Below are positions 1 to 8,670 of a stretch of 64,000 nucleotides of DNA, in pieces. Position 1 is the first letter of the stretch, and every line of letters starts with the position of its first letter. Both the position numbers and the translations under genes were made by a program. The DNA comes from Rathayibacter sp. SW19 (lineage in GTDB: Bacteria > Actinomycetota > Actinomycetes > Actinomycetales > Microbacteriaceae). Under the pieces are notes generated by a model that saw nothing but the letters and a program-made list of their open reading frames with translations, was not told where the DNA came from and did no database searches. The DNA lies in assembly GCF_030866825.1 (NCBI RefSeq), contig NZ_CP133020.1, positions 2,108,001-2,172,000 on the forward strand, in the 5' to 3' direction.

Positions 1-2
1 TC

Positions 3-179
3 CCCGACAGTGAGGGCGGACCCACCGAAATCGACAACGGCTGCCTGCTCTGCTGGTTCGATCACCGCCTGATCGAACGTGGCGAATTCACCGTCAAGAT
101 GGTTCGCGGCAAACCCGTCTTCAGCCCACCCGGCTGGTACACCAAACGCGAATACCTGAAACCACACAAACACAAATGA
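3..179 (+). CDS. DUF222/13E12-type HNH endonuclease, C-terminal fragment (5' end outside window)
   Basis: An open frame runs in from the left edge and stops with TGA at 177-179, giving 58 residues. It reads PTEIDNGCLLCWFDHRLIE, then VKMVRGKPVFSPPGWY. This matches the end of the DUF222/13E12-repeat proteins of actinobacteria, where an HNH nuclease domain closes with a 'DN-x3-LCWFHH' stretch followed by a short strand and a proline-rich tail. The second His of the usual WFHH is Asp here (WFDH). These proteins are often multi-copy and of unknown biological role. Only the tail is visible, so the catalytic HNH residues cannot be judged. Confidence 0.75.
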   Translation, partial: PDSEGGPTEIDNGCLLCWFDHRLIERGEFTVKMVRGKPVFSPPGWYTKREYLKPHKHK

Positions 180-331
180 GTGCGGCGCGCGACTCTCAGC
201 CCAAACCATCCCGGACGTTCTTGACATGGCTCACCGCGATCAGGAAGTGCCCGGCGTTGACAAGCCTGGATCGCAGAGCGCACGTCGTAACAATTGAAGA
301 GCGTGCCGCACGATTCTGTAAGGATCGAAGT

Positions 332-1339
332 ATGATTTCACAACTCCCGATTCTCGACCTGTCCCGGCTTGATGCGGGCCCCGCTGAAGCGGACGCGTTC
401 CGTGCGGAACTTCGTCAGGTCACGCATGACATCGGCTTCTTCTACCTGGTGGGGCACGGAGTTGATCAGGCGCTCATCGAAGAATTGCTGCGCGTTGCAC
501 GCCGGTTCTTCGAACTGCCGGCAGAACAGAAACTCGCCATCGAAAATGTGGAGAGCCCGCAGTTCCGCGGATACACCAGGGTGGGTGGAGAACTCACGCA
601 CGGTGACGTCGACTGGCGCGAGCAGATCGACATCGGCGTTGAGCGGGACACGATCGAACGCGCACCGGGAGTTCCCGACTACTGGCGGCTCGAGGGTCCC
701 AACCTCTGGCCGGAAGCACTACCTGAGCTACAGGCGGTCACCTCCCGCTGGAACGAGGAGCTGAGCACTGTTGCACTACGCCTGCTGCGGGCGTGGGCGC
801 TGTCGCTCGGCGCTCCCGAGGATGTCTTCGACGCGGCTTTCGCGCAGCGGCCGTTCTCGTTGATCAAGATCGTGCGTTATCCGGGGGAGTCCGACCCGAC
901 ACCGAAGCAAGGCGTTGGCGCGCATCGCGATGGCGGAGTCCTCACACTCCTCCTCGTCGAACCGGACAAGGGTGGACTGCAGGTCGAGCACGAAGGCGAG
1001 TGGGTCGATGCACCTTCCTTGCCAGGCGCCTTTGTCGTGAACATCGGCGAGATGCTCGAACTTGCAACGGGCGGCTATCTCAAGGCGACATTGCACCGCG
1101 TCGAGTCCCCGCTGATCGGCACAGATCGCATCTCGATCCCGTTTTTCTTCAACCCGGCTCTTGACACCCGGATGCCGCAACTCACGTTGAGCCCGGAACT
1201 CGCGGCCGAGGCGCGCGGTCTCTCCCTCGACCCGACGAACAGCCCCATTCTCGAAACGTATGGCGACAATGTCTTGCGCTACCGTTTGCGCGCGCACCCG
1301 AATGTCGCCGCGATCCACCACGCGGACTTGCTCGCGTAA
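332..1339 (+). CDS. 2-oxoglutarate/Fe(II)-dependent dioxygenase, isopenicillin N synthase-like
   Basis: The protein has 335 residues, starting at ATG 332 with an AAGG Shine-Dalgarno element about 8 bases upstream. An in-frame extension to 176 overlaps the HNH gene stop and has no family similarity. The N-terminal DIOX_N region (residues 5-110, with DIGFFYLVGHGVD) is followed by the 2OG-FeII oxygenase fold. The iron triad is H198-x-D200 and H255, and R266-x-S268 binds 2-oxoglutarate. Family members oxidise small molecules such as amino-acid, antibiotic or hormone-like substrates in the cytosol. The substrate cannot be told from sequence. The gene stands alone, with the convergent amidase operon downstream. 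Confidence 0.88.
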   Translation: MISQLPILDLSRLDAGPAEADAFRAELRQVTHDIGFFYLVGHGVDQALIEELLRVARRFFELPAEQKLAIENVESPQFRGYTRVGGELTHGDVDWREQIDIGVERDTIERAPGVPDYWRLEGPNLWPEALPELQAVTSRWNEELSTVALRLLRAWALSLGAPEDVFDAAFAQRPFSLIKIVRYPGESDPTPKQGVGAHRDGGVLTLLLVEPDKGGLQVEHEGEWVDAPSLPGAFVVNIGEMLELATGGYLKATLHRVESPLIGTDRISIPFFFNPALDTRMPQLTLSPELAAEARGLSLDPTNSPILETYGDNVLRYRLRAHPNVAAIHHADLLA

Positions 1340-1361
1340 CACAGGACCGCGATCGGCACAC

Positions 1362-1452
1362 CAGCAGTGTCAGCACACGGCAGTCAGCGCACCAGCAATC
1401 AGAACACCAGCACGCAGAACGCCAGCACGCAGAACGCCGGCAGTCAGTGCAG
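1362..1452. repeat. Six degenerate 15-bp tandem units between convergent genes
   Basis: Units of about 15 bp start at 1362, 1377 (16 bp), 1393, 1408, 1423 and 1438. The units at 1408 and 1423 are identical (CAGCACGCAGAACGC). The others share the CAGCA/GGCAG and CAGAAC core. The array fills the gap between the dioxygenase stop (1339) and the amidase stop (1444) and runs a few bases into the amidase gene. Confidence 0.8.
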
Positions 1453-3180
1453 CGGCGGCGTGCGCGGGGGCGGAGTGCGACGCGAACCCGTTGCTTCGAA
1501 TGCAGCGGCCAGTGTCAGCAGTGCCGTGTCATCGTAGGCACAACCGGCGAAGGTGAGACCGACCGGCATGCCGATGTCGCTCATCGTGCCCATCGGAACG
1601 GTGACGGTCGGAATCCCGAGGTGGCGGATCGCCAGGTTGCCGTTCGCCACCCACACGCCATTGCGCCAGCCGAGTTCTGCGGATGCCGGATTCACGTCCA
1701 TGTCGGCAGGTCCGACATCCGCGACCGCAGGAAAAATCACGGCGTCCAGGCCGAGCCGGCCCATCCATTCTTCGAGATCGATCCGGCGGGTCTCTTCGAG
1801 GCCGCGGACTCCGGCCTCCAGAAAGGGGATGTCGCTCATCGCGTCCACCGGGCGATCGCGCACGATCGCCGGGTAGGTCGCGATGTCATCGTCGAAACCG
1901 TCATAGCGGTCCGGTAGTGAGCCTTCCGGGTGCGGGAAAATCTCCGCACCGTCGACATCCGCGAGCTGGCCCAGTGCCGGGTCGCCATTCGCGCGCAGGA
2001 AATCGTCCCACGCCCATGCTGACAGGTCGGCGATCTCGCTCTGCAGATAGTCCGCGCCGACGAGGCCGCGTGTTGCGATGGTCGGTGCGCCTGCCCGGTC
2101 GCCCTCGTAATTAGAGACCACCGGGAAGTCGACGGGCACGACCTCTGCGCCGGAAAATTCCAGCTCATGCTTCGCATCCCGCCACAGTTGCAGCACCGAT
2201 TCGCGGGTGTGAATCGCACGCCCGGTCGACCCGCCGATGCCGGTATGCTCGCCGGTGCCGGCATCCGGGTCCTCGTTGATGTACATCCGCGGTACGCCGA
2301 ACCGTCTGCCGGTGAGTGTCGCGCGCGCTTCCATCGCATCGGCCGGAGCCAACGCCGGAAAGTGCGCGGGCCGCACGCTGGACGCCAGCGGAATCTTCAC
2401 CCACGGCTGCACACGCCAGAAGTCGCCACGGTGTCGGTCATCGCTGCCGGCAACATCATCGACGACGAGCACATCCAGCAGTTCGAGCAGGTCCGACATG
2501 GTGCGGGTGTGCGGAACGACAACGTCCATTGTCGGGACGAGCGGCCAGTTGCCGCGTACCGAGATCACGCCGCGCGACGGGGTGTAGGCGCACAGTGCGT
2601 TGTTCGAGGCCGGTGCCCGCCCCGACGACCAGGTTTCCTCTCCGAGCCCGAAGGCTGCGAAACTCGCCGCAGTCGCGGTGCCAGAGCCGTTCGAAGACCC
2701 TGACCCGAACGCCGACGTCAAGTAATCGGCGTTGTATGGGCTCTCCGCCCGGCCGTAGACTCCGCGCTGCATCCCGCCGTTGGCCATCGGCGGCATGTTG
2801 GTCAGGCCGATGAGCACCGCGCCAGCCTCGCGCAGCCTGTCGATCGCGAAGGAGTCGTGTTGTGCGATGAGGTGCTCGAACGCGGGGGAGCCGGCTGCGG
2901 CGGTCAGCCCGCGGGCGAGGTAACTGTCCTTCGCCGTGTACGGGATGCCGTCGAGCGGGCCGCGCGTCTCGCCACGCGACCTGCGCCCATCGGATGCGCG
3001 TGCGTCTGCGCGGGCATCCGGATTCATGACGACGATCGCATTCAGGAGGGGGCCGCTCCTGTCGTACGCCTCAATGCGTGCGAGATATTCGTCGAGGAGC
3101 TGCTCGCTCGTCAACTCTCCGCTCGTCAGTGCGGCGCGCAACTGTGCGATCGTGGCCTCAGCCACCTCGAGACGGCTCAT
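1444..3180 (-). CDS. Amidase signature family hydrolase
   Basis: The protein has 578 residues and starts at ATG 3180, which overlaps the deiminase stop as ATGA, so the two are probably translationally coupled. A 238-residue upstream extension of the frame is only the shadow of the deiminase gene. It shows the amidase-signature Ser-cisSer-Lys triad: K84 in YTAKDS, cis-Ser 162/163 in GSGSSNGSG, and the nucleophile S186 in GEETWSSGR. The usual GG before the nucleophile is WS, a divergent motif. The family hydrolyses carboxamides in the cytosol. Next to an agmatine deiminase it may act on N-carbamoylputrescine, a step usually done by a nitrilase-family enzyme. That role is inferred from context only. 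Confidence 0.85.
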   Translation of the reverse strand: MSRLEVAEATIAQLRAALTSGELTSEQLLDEYLARIEAYDRSGPLLNAIVVMNPDARADARASDGRRSRGETRGPLDGIPYTAKDSYLARGLTAAAGSPAFEHLIAQHDSFAIDRLREAGAVLIGLTNMPPMANGGMQRGVYGRAESPYNADYLTSAFGSGSSNGSGTATAASFAAFGLGEETWSSGRAPASNNALCAYTPSRGVISVRGNWPLVPTMDVVVPHTRTMSDLLELLDVLVVDDVAGSDDRHRGDFWRVQPWVKIPLASSVRPAHFPALAPADAMEARATLTGRRFGVPRMYINEDPDAGTGEHTGIGGSTGRAIHTRESVLQLWRDAKHELEFSGAEVVPVDFPVVSNYEGDRAGAPTIATRGLVGADYLQSEIADLSAWAWDDFLRANGDPALGQLADVDGAEIFPHPEGSLPDRYDGFDDDIATYPAIVRDRPVDAMSDIPFLEAGVRGLEETRRIDLEEWMGRLGLDAVIFPAVADVGPADMDVNPASAELGWRNGVWVANGNLAIRHLGIPTVTVPMGTMSDIGMPVGLTFAGCAYDDTALLTLAAAFEATGSRRTPPPRTPPLH

Positions 3181-4241
3181 CGGCCGTGCCGTGTGGTGCT
3201 GGCGTCGACGACACCGAGTGCAGGCTGCTGCTGCGTGATGCAGTGGATGCCGCCACCGCGCGCAAGAATCGGCCGCGCATCGACGGTGACGACGCGGCGC
3301 CCCGGATAGGCGGCTGCGAGAATTTTCGCCGCAGCGGCATCCGCCTGTTCTTCTCCGTAGCCGCACGCGATGACGCCGCCGTTGACGACCAGGTGGTTGA
3401 CGTAACTCCAATCGACGAAGCCCTCGCTGTCGCGCAGAGTTGCCGGCGCAGGAAGCGGGATGATCTCGAAGCGGCGGCCGGCGGCATCCGTCTGCGTTTC
3501 GAGGAACGCGTGCAAATCGCGCGAGACCGAGAAATCCGGATGCTCCGGGTTGCGTTGCGAATGCAAGAGCAGGCGTCCCAGAGACGGGCTGGTTGCGATC
3601 ATGTCGATGTGTCCGCGGGTTCCGTAATCTTCGTAGTCGCGCGTGAGGCCGCGCGGCAGCCACACGGTGTGACGGGTGCCGAGTGTTCGGGCAAACTCCT
3701 GTTCTACGCGCAGCTTGTCGGCATATGGGTTGCGTCCGCTGTCGAGTTGGACGGTCTCGGTGGCCAGCACCGTGCCGTCGCCGTCGACATGGATTGCGCC
3801 ACCCTCGTTGACGAGCACGGAGCTGACGAGCTCTGCGCCGACCCGGTCGGCGACGAACCGCGCGATCTCGCGATCGAGATCCCACCTGGCCCACTGCTGA
3901 GCGCCCCAGCCGTTGAAGATCCAGTCGACAGCGCCGAGCACGTCGGGTCGTTCGTCGTCCACAACGAAAGTCGGTCCGAAGTCGCGCATCCAGAAATCGT
4001 TGAGCGGTGCCTCGAGCTGTTCGATCTCGCTGCCGAGCATGCGGCGGGCTCGTTCCGCCTCGCTCGGATCGACGACCATCGTGACCGGCTCGAATTCTGC
4101 GACAGCGTGGGCGACGGCGGTCCAGGTGACGTAGGCCTCTTGGGCCGACGCAGGGTCGTCGCCCAGGGTCAGCCCTTCGCGCGGAAAAGCCATCCAGGTG
4201 CGCTCGTGCGGTGCGGATTCAGCAGGCATGCGCCAGGCCAT
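3177..4241 (-). CDS. Agmatine deiminase family protein (PAD-type)
   Basis: The protein has 354 residues and starts at ATG 4241, chosen because AAGGAG lies 6 bases upstream. The longer GTG start at 4271 falls inside the operator. The porphyromonas-type arginine-deiminase fold shows its substrate-binding and catalytic landmarks: WMRDFGP, NGWG, NEGGAIHVDG, GTRGHIDM, and the C-terminal nucleophile Cys in GGGIHCITQQ. Canonical AguA has Asn before the IHC; here it is Gly. The predicted reaction is agmatine + H2O to N-carbamoylputrescine + NH3. It is the first gene of a two-gene operon with the amidase and diverges from the TetR gene. Confidence 0.87.
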   Translation of the reverse strand: MAWRMPAESAPHERTWMAFPREGLTLGDDPASAQEAYVTWTAVAHAVAEFEPVTMVVDPSEAERARRMLGSEIEQLEAPLNDFWMRDFGPTFVVDDERPDVLGAVDWIFNGWGAQQWARWDLDREIARFVADRVGAELVSSVLVNEGGAIHVDGDGTVLATETVQLDSGRNPYADKLRVEQEFARTLGTRHTVWLPRGLTRDYEDYGTRGHIDMIATSPSLGRLLLHSQRNPEHPDFSVSRDLHAFLETQTDAAGRRFEIIPLPAPATLRDSEGFVDWSYVNHLVVNGGVIACGYGEEQADAAAAKILAAAYPGRRVVTVDARPILARGGGIHCITQQQPALGVVDASTTRHGR

Positions 4242-4268
4242 CCGGGACTCCTTCATTGCAGGTGAAAT

Positions 4269-4297
4269 CACTGTTGATCACGTGATCAATAACAGTG
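4269..4297. promoter_or_regulatory. Probable TetR operator between divergent genes
   Basis: A perfect 16-bp palindrome, TTGATCACGTGATCAA, lies at 4274-4289. A second dyad overlaps it, with arms CACTGTT at 4269-4275 and AACAGTG at 4291-4297. The site sits between the deiminase start (4241) and the TetR start (4323) and covers the expected -35 region of the TetR promoter. TetR-family proteins usually bind such sites to repress both divergent genes. The assignment to this regulator is inferred from position. Confidence 0.75.
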
Positions 4298-4307
4298 CGA
4301 ATGTATC

Positions 4308-4313
4308 TATACT
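4308..4313 (+). promoter_or_regulatory. Candidate -10 element of the TetR gene
   Basis: TATACT lies 9 bases before ATG 4323, with no Shine-Dalgarno sequence between them. Transcription would start within a few bases of the codon, so the mRNA would be leaderless or nearly so, which is common in actinobacteria. No good -35 box is seen; the operator occupies that position. Confidence 0.5.
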
Positions 4314-4322
4314 GATGGCACA

Positions 4323-4949
4323 ATGTCAAGAACTCCAGGCAAGAAGACCGAAAGAAAAGCGCCGTCGCAACGGGCGGCGGAGATTTCAGACGCGGCGCGC
4401 CGGCTTGCTTTGGATGGCGGGCTCGCCGCGGTCACCCTGCGCAGTGTCGCGGCGCGCGCGGGCGTGGCCTCTGCGCTCGTCGCGCACTACCAGCCCAATA
4501 TGGACGCGCTGGTCGCCGACACGTTCGCAACGCTCGTGCATGCGGAGATCGAGGCGGTGACCGTGTTGATCGACGCGGACCCGACCGCGGTGGACCAGCT
4601 TGCACACCTGTTGAATACCTTGCTCGATGGCAGCAGAACCGACGTGACAGTGATCTGGGTGGATGCCTGGACACTCGGCAGGCGCAACGAACCACTGGCC
4701 GCGCGCGTGCGCGCCGAAATGGATGCGTGGCAGACCGTCGTGCGCGAAATCCTCGAGCGGGGTGTCGCGGAGGGGGAGTTCGAGACGGATGACGCGGCAT
4801 CGCTCTCGTGGCAGATCCTCGGAATGATCGACGGGCTGAATGCGCAGGCGCTCGTGCGTTGGGGTACAGCGACGGATCGCAGCGTGCTGCTTGCACACGC
4901 CGTCGAAGGGATGCTGCGCCTGCCACGCGGTACGCTCGCCGTAGCTTGA
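4323..4949 (+). CDS. TetR/AcrR family transcriptional regulator (BetI-like C-terminal domain)
   Basis: The protein has 208 residues. The N-terminal TetR helix-turn-helix covers residues 15-65 (AAEISDAARRLALDGG, then LRSVAARAGVASALVAHY). The all-helical ligand and dimer domain that follows resembles the BetI_C type. It is divergent from the agmatine deiminase-amidase operon, with a strong palindrome between them. It is therefore likely the local repressor, with agmatine, putrescine or a related amine as candidate effector (inference). Confidence 0.87.
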   Translation: MSRTPGKKTERKAPSQRAAEISDAARRLALDGGLAAVTLRSVAARAGVASALVAHYQPNMDALVADTFATLVHAEIEAVTVLIDADPTAVDQLAHLLNTLLDGSRTDVTVIWVDAWTLGRRNEPLAARVRAEMDAWQTVVREILERGVAEGEFETDDAASLSWQILGMIDGLNAQALVRWGTATDRSVLLAHAVEGMLRLPRGTLAVA

Positions 4950-4980
4950 CACGGAGGCCGGTGAGGGGTGCCAATGGACC

Positions 4981-5367
4981 ATGGGATTTCACCAGGTGAT
5001 CGAGATCATCGGGATGGTTATCGACTTTGCCGGAGTCGCTGCCATCGTCGTCGGCGCGATCGCAGCGTCAGTCATCGCGGTGCGGAGCTACCTGCGCAAG
5101 AGCGGAGCGATCTACGTTCCGTTCCGGCGATCGCTGGGGCGTTCCATTCTGCTCGGCCTTGAACTGCTCGTTGCGGCAGACATCATCAGAACGGTCGCGC
5201 TCACGCCCACGTTGGAGAGCGTGGCGGTGCTTGCCGGCATCGTGCTGATCCGCACATTCTTGAGCTTCTCACTGGAACTGGAGATCTCCGGTCGGTGGCC
5301 GTGGCAAAAGCAGCCAAAGGCGGAGCCGTCTCAGCCCACCGATCCGGCGCCGGGCGGCCAGGCGTGA
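4981..5367 (+). CDS. DUF1622 family membrane protein
   Basis: The protein has 128 residues. Three hydrophobic segments (about residues 5-32, 50-70 and 75-95) carry the DUF1622 landmarks: a first helix beginning IEIIGMVIDF, the basic loop RSYLRKSG, the second helix LLGLELLVAADIIRT, and the third helix VLAGIVLIRTFLSFSLELEI. A Pro/Gln-rich cytosolic tail ends it. The family is small, membrane-embedded and functionally uncharacterised. It lies 17 bases before the antiporter gene, so co-transcription is likely. Confidence 0.8.
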   Translation: MGFHQVIEIIGMVIDFAGVAAIVVGAIAASVIAVRSYLRKSGAIYVPFRRSLGRSILLGLELLVAADIIRTVALTPTLESVAVLAGIVLIRTFLSFSLELEISGRWPWQKQPKAEPSQPTDPAPGGQA

Positions 5368-5384
5368 GTTGATAGCGTGAGCGA

Positions 5385-6587
5385 GTGAATTTCTCGATCC
5401 TGGCCCTCGTCGTGTTCGTCGGCCTGTCTGGACCGCTGCTCGCGCTGCGGCGATCCTGGGGCATCCCCGTCGCTGTCGGCGAGCTGGCCGTCGGGATGGT
5501 CATCGGGTCGTCGGGATTCGGCCTTATCGACGCCAAGGATCCGACGCTGACCGTGCTGGCCGACATCGGCTTCGGCCTCACCATGTTCGTGGTCGGATCT
5601 CACGTTCCGTTGCGGGATCGCGCAATCCGAGCAGCACTCGGCAGGGGAGCGATCGGGGCCGTCGTCGTCGGCGTTGCAGCGGCCGCGCTCGGAATCGCGC
5701 TCTCTGCCATCTTCGGCACGGGACACGCGGCGCTGTACGGTGTTTTGATCGCGTCATCGTCCGCGGCCATCATCCTGCCCGTTGTCGACTCGCTGCGACT
5801 GACCGGAGCCGGGATTCTGGGCCTCACCGTGCAAGTCGTTGTCGCAGACGTTGTGTGCATCGTCGCAGTACCATTGGCCATCGATCCCGTTCACGCCGGC
5901 CGGGCCGGCCTCGGGGCCGTGAGTATCGGAGCATGCGCCGTCATACTCTTTGTTCTGTTGCGTTGGCTTGACCGTCGTGGTGCGCTCAAGCGGTTCCACG
6001 CGGTTTCAGAGCGGCAAGCGTTCGCCCTCGAGTTGCGGGTGAGCCTGCTCCTACTGTTCTCCATGGCGGCACTCGCCCAGTTCACCCACATCTCGATCAT
6101 GCTTGCGGGCTTTGCGCTGGGGCTGGTCATCGGCGGGGTAGGGGAGCCGCGCCGGCTGGCTCGACAGCTGTTCGGAGTGACAGAGGGCTTCTTCGCTCCG
6201 CTCTTTTTCGTCTGGCTCGGCGCGTCCATCGGACTGCGCGGGCTCATCGAGCACCCGTGGATGATTATGCTCGGCGTCGCTCTCGGCGCAGCGGCTCTTA
6301 TCGCACACCTCGTGTCGCGCGCGACAGGTCTGCCATGGCTGCTCGCCATGATGTCTGCTGGGCAACTCGGTGTGCCGATCGCTGCGGTCGCGCTCGGCCT
6401 TCAATCCGGGCTGCTGGCCCCCGGAGAAGACGCAGCCATTCTGCTTGGCGCCGTACTCAGCGTGTTCGTCACCACGGTTGCAGGAGGTGCTTACGCGCGG
6501 CGTACGAAGGTGACGATGGCCGGAGCCCAACCGCCGAGTACCCAAGCGCCGAACACCCAACCGCCGAACACCCAACCGCAGGGCTAA
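5385..6587 (+). CDS. Cation:proton antiporter, CPA2/Kef family
   Basis: The protein has 400 residues and a GTG start 17 bases after DUF1622. It is almost wholly hydrophobic, with about 12 membrane segments. The first repeat holds PVAVGELAVGMVIGSSGF, a typical Na+/H+ exchanger (PF00999) region. The second repeat is preceded by FGVTEGFFAPLFFVWLGASI, the conserved 'F-x-P-x-FF' helix. No C-terminal RCK/TrkA-N domain is present, so it is a short exchanger rather than full Kef. It would exchange Na+ or K+ for H+ across the membrane. The last about 20 residues are a Pro/Asn/Gln/Thr repeat encoded by 15-bp tandem units. Confidence 0.85.
   Translation: MNFSILALVVFVGLSGPLLALRRSWGIPVAVGELAVGMVIGSSGFGLIDAKDPTLTVLADIGFGLTMFVVGSHVPLRDRAIRAALGRGAIGAVVVGVAAAALGIALSAIFGTGHAALYGVLIASSSAAIILPVVDSLRLTGAGILGLTVQVVVADVVCIVAVPLAIDPVHAGRAGLGAVSIGACAVILFVLLRWLDRRGALKRFHAVSERQAFALELRVSLLLLFSMAALAQFTHISIMLAGFALGLVIGGVGEPRRLARQLFGVTEGFFAPLFFVWLGASIGLRGLIEHPWMIMLGVALGAAALIAHLVSRATGLPWLLAMMSAGQLGVPIAAVALGLQSGLLAPGEDAAILLGAVLSVFVTTVAGGAYARRTKVTMAGAQPPSTQAPNTQPPNTQPQG
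6521..6585. repeat. 15-bp tandem repeat forming the antiporter C-terminus
   Basis: Units begin at 6531, 6546 and 6561 (consensus CCGCCGAACACCCAA, 1-3 changes), with partial units on each side. The repeat is codon-phased, encoding five-residue PPNTQ-type units, and ends at the convergent junction with the DUF1801 gene. Confidence 0.85.
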
Positions 6588-7027
6588 GCACCGGAGTCTG
6601 CCGCACGATGGCCGAAGGTCGCCGCCGTGACTGTGCGGTACGAGTTGATGACAATCGACTCGAGCACGCCGAGGTCGACTGTGTCGAGATTTTTGAGATA
6701 CAGGCATCCGACGCCGGTGGTGTGCTCGCCAATCCGCGCGAGTTGCGTTGAGTACGCGCCGACGCCGTCGGGCAGGTAGACGCTCATTGCGGCCTTCCGC
6801 GGAGAGAACGCAGCAGCAGGAGCGTCACCTTCGCGCCCACTCCTGTATTTGTAGTGGTAGCTGCCGAATCCGATAATGGACGGGCCCCACAGGTGTGCAG
6901 CCTGCCCCGTTACCCTGGTCATCAGTTCGAGCAGCGTGTCAGCATCACGGCGTCGAACAGTGCCGGGGACGTTGTCGATGAAGGCCCGAACGATGGAAGC
7001 TTGCGCTGCGTCGTCTGCTGAGATCAC
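6584..7027 (-). CDS. DUF1801 (YdhG-like) domain protein
   Basis: The protein has 147 residues. It begins with helices (VRAFIDNVPGTVRRRDADTLLELM), followed by the YdhG/DUF1801 core SIIGFGSYHYKYRSGREG and the strand-rich end (YLKNLDTVDLGVLESIV). The fold is small and SRPBCC-unrelated; no enzyme activity is established. Its start overlaps the SulP stop by 4 bases (ATGA), so it is the third gene of the ArsR-SulP operon. Its stop overlaps the antiporter stop tail to tail. Confidence 0.8.
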   Translation of the reverse strand: MISADDAAQASIVRAFIDNVPGTVRRRDADTLLELMTRVTGQAAHLWGPSIIGFGSYHYKYRSGREGDAPAAAFSPRKAAMSVYLPDGVGAYSTQLARIGEHTTGVGCLYLKNLDTVDLGVLESIVINSYRTVTAATFGHRAADSGA

Positions 7028-8670
7028 GATTGCACCCTGTTTCGTTGGATGTGGGACCGCGCGTGTGCGATCGCGGGTTCGAGTTGCTCGAAGAGATGGT
7101 TCGGATGGCGCAGTGAGCCGATGACGCCAACGCGCTCGAGGAGGGCGAGGTGATCCGGCTTGATGCCCTTGATGATCACGGTGACACCGCGGTTCTCGAG
7201 TGCGGTGACGAGCTCTGCGAGTGTGTGCGCCCCCGTGGCATCGAGCAGCTGCAGTTGGGACAGTCGCAGAATCACCACGTCGATGCCGTGATGCTCCGAA
7301 ACCCGTTCGACGATACGTTCAGCCGCGCCGAAGAACAGTGAACCGTCGATGCGGAACACGGCGATACGTTCGTCGCCCGGCAACACTGCGTCATCGAGTT
7401 CTTCGCGGTGCACTCCGCTCGCCTTGCTCAATGCCCGCAGGGCGAAGAACGCGGCTACGGCGATTCCGATGGCCACGGCGATGATCAGGTCGAATGAGAC
7501 CGTGATGATCGCGGTGACGATGAACACGAGTGCATCAGATCGGGTGGAGCGAAGCACACGGCGCACGATACTCGGCGAGATCATCTTGGCTGCTGTCATC
7601 ATCAGAACTCCGGACAACGCGGCCAACGGGATCAACGCGACCACGGTCGCCGCGAAATACACGACGCCGAGCAACGCGAGCGCGTGCACGATCGCAGCGA
7701 GGCGGGTCTTGCCGCCGGAGCGCAGGTTCACCGCAGTGCGAGCGATCGCTCCAGTGGCCGGCATTCCACCGAAGAATCCGGATGCGAGCGACGCCAGGCC
7801 CTGCCCGACCAGCTCGCGATCCGCGTTGTACGGGCCGGTGTCAGACATCGATGCGGCCACCCGTGCGGAGAGCAACGACTCGATTGCGGCCAGCGCTGCC
7901 ACGGCGAATGCCGGGCCGGCGAGTGAGGTCAGGTCGAGCCATCCGAATGTCGGTATCGACGGCGTCGGCAGAGATCGTGGTAACTCGCCAATGGTGGCTA
8001 TGTCGAGCCCCGTCACGGCAACGATCGCCGCCACGAGGGCGATCGCAATGAATGAGGCGGGCAAGCGTCGGTTGACGCGAACCATCAGAATCATCGTGAG
8101 ACAGACGGCACCCACAGCCGCAAGCGGCACGAGCGCCCGCGGCCACTGCGCAGCCGCAATCGATTGAATGGCCGCGATTACGGCGTTGGTGCTGCGGCCG
8201 GCAGCTGAGACGCCGACCGCAGCGGGAACTTGCTGCAGGAAGATGATCACACCGATCCCAACCGTGAAGCCCTCGATCACGGGCCAGGGGATGTAGCTGA
8301 CGGTCCTGCCCAGTCGCAGCAGTCCGGCCGCCAACACGATGATGCCGGCCAGCACGCTGACAACGGCCACGGCTGCGACACCATGACTCGCCACGATCGG
8401 CGCGAGAACCACCACCATTGCGCCGGTCGGGCCGGACACCTGAATGTTGGATCCGCCGAACACAGCGGCGACGAGGCCAGCCACGATCGCCGTGATCAGA
8501 CCGGCCTCTGCTCCCGCCCCAGAGCTGACTCCGAAAGCCAGAGCCAGCGGCAGCGCGACGATCCCGACGGTGATGCCGGCGAGCACGTCGCCACGCCAGC
8601 TTGTGCGTAGCGAGCGGTAATCGGCCCCGCTTGGCAACAGCGATCGGATGGCGACGGCTCGCGCCTTCAC
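7024..8670 (-). CDS. SulP family anion transporter with STAS domain
   Basis: The protein has 548 residues. A membrane domain of residues 1-400 opens with the SulP signature: DVLAGITVGIVALPLALAFG, then AGLITAIVAGLVAAVFGGSN and VSGPTGAMVVVLAP. A cytosolic C-terminal STAS domain covers residues 425-540 (VFRIDGSLFFGAAERIVE, then LLDATGAHTLAELVTALENRGV). SulP proteins carry sulfate, bicarbonate or other anions, usually with Na+ or H+. The actual anion is unknown. Its start overlaps the ArsR stop and its stop overlaps the DUF1801 start, giving a tightly coupled operon. Confidence 0.9.
   Translation of the reverse strand: MKARAVAIRSLLPSGADYRSLRTSWRGDVLAGITVGIVALPLALAFGVSSGAGAEAGLITAIVAGLVAAVFGGSNIQVSGPTGAMVVVLAPIVASHGVAAVAVVSVLAGIIVLAAGLLRLGRTVSYIPWPVIEGFTVGIGVIIFLQQVPAAVGVSAAGRSTNAVIAAIQSIAAAQWPRALVPLAAVGAVCLTMILMVRVNRRLPASFIAIALVAAIVAVTGLDIATIGELPRSLPTPSIPTFGWLDLTSLAGPAFAVAALAAIESLLSARVAASMSDTGPYNADRELVGQGLASLASGFFGGMPATGAIARTAVNLRSGGKTRLAAIVHALALLGVVYFAATVVALIPLAALSGVLMMTAAKMISPSIVRRVLRSTRSDALVFIVTAIITVSFDLIIAVAIGIAVAAFFALRALSKASGVHREELDDAVLPGDERIAVFRIDGSLFFGAAERIVERVSEHHGIDVVILRLSQLQLLDATGAHTLAELVTALENRGVTVIIKGIKPDHLALLERVGVIGSLRHPNHLFEQLEPAIAHARSHIQRNRVQS

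Noticed and set aside
1362..1452. The tandem array as a CRISPR
   Set aside because: Units are directly adjacent without unique spacers, and no cas gene is present.
3181..3894. A 238-residue N-terminal extension of the amidase
   Set aside because: It is the shadow of the deiminase gene, and the real start overlaps the deiminase stop as ATGA.
3078..4265. A 395-codon plus-strand open frame opposite the agmatine deiminase
   Set aside because: The minus strand carries clear motifs, ribosome-binding sequence and operator; this frame has none.
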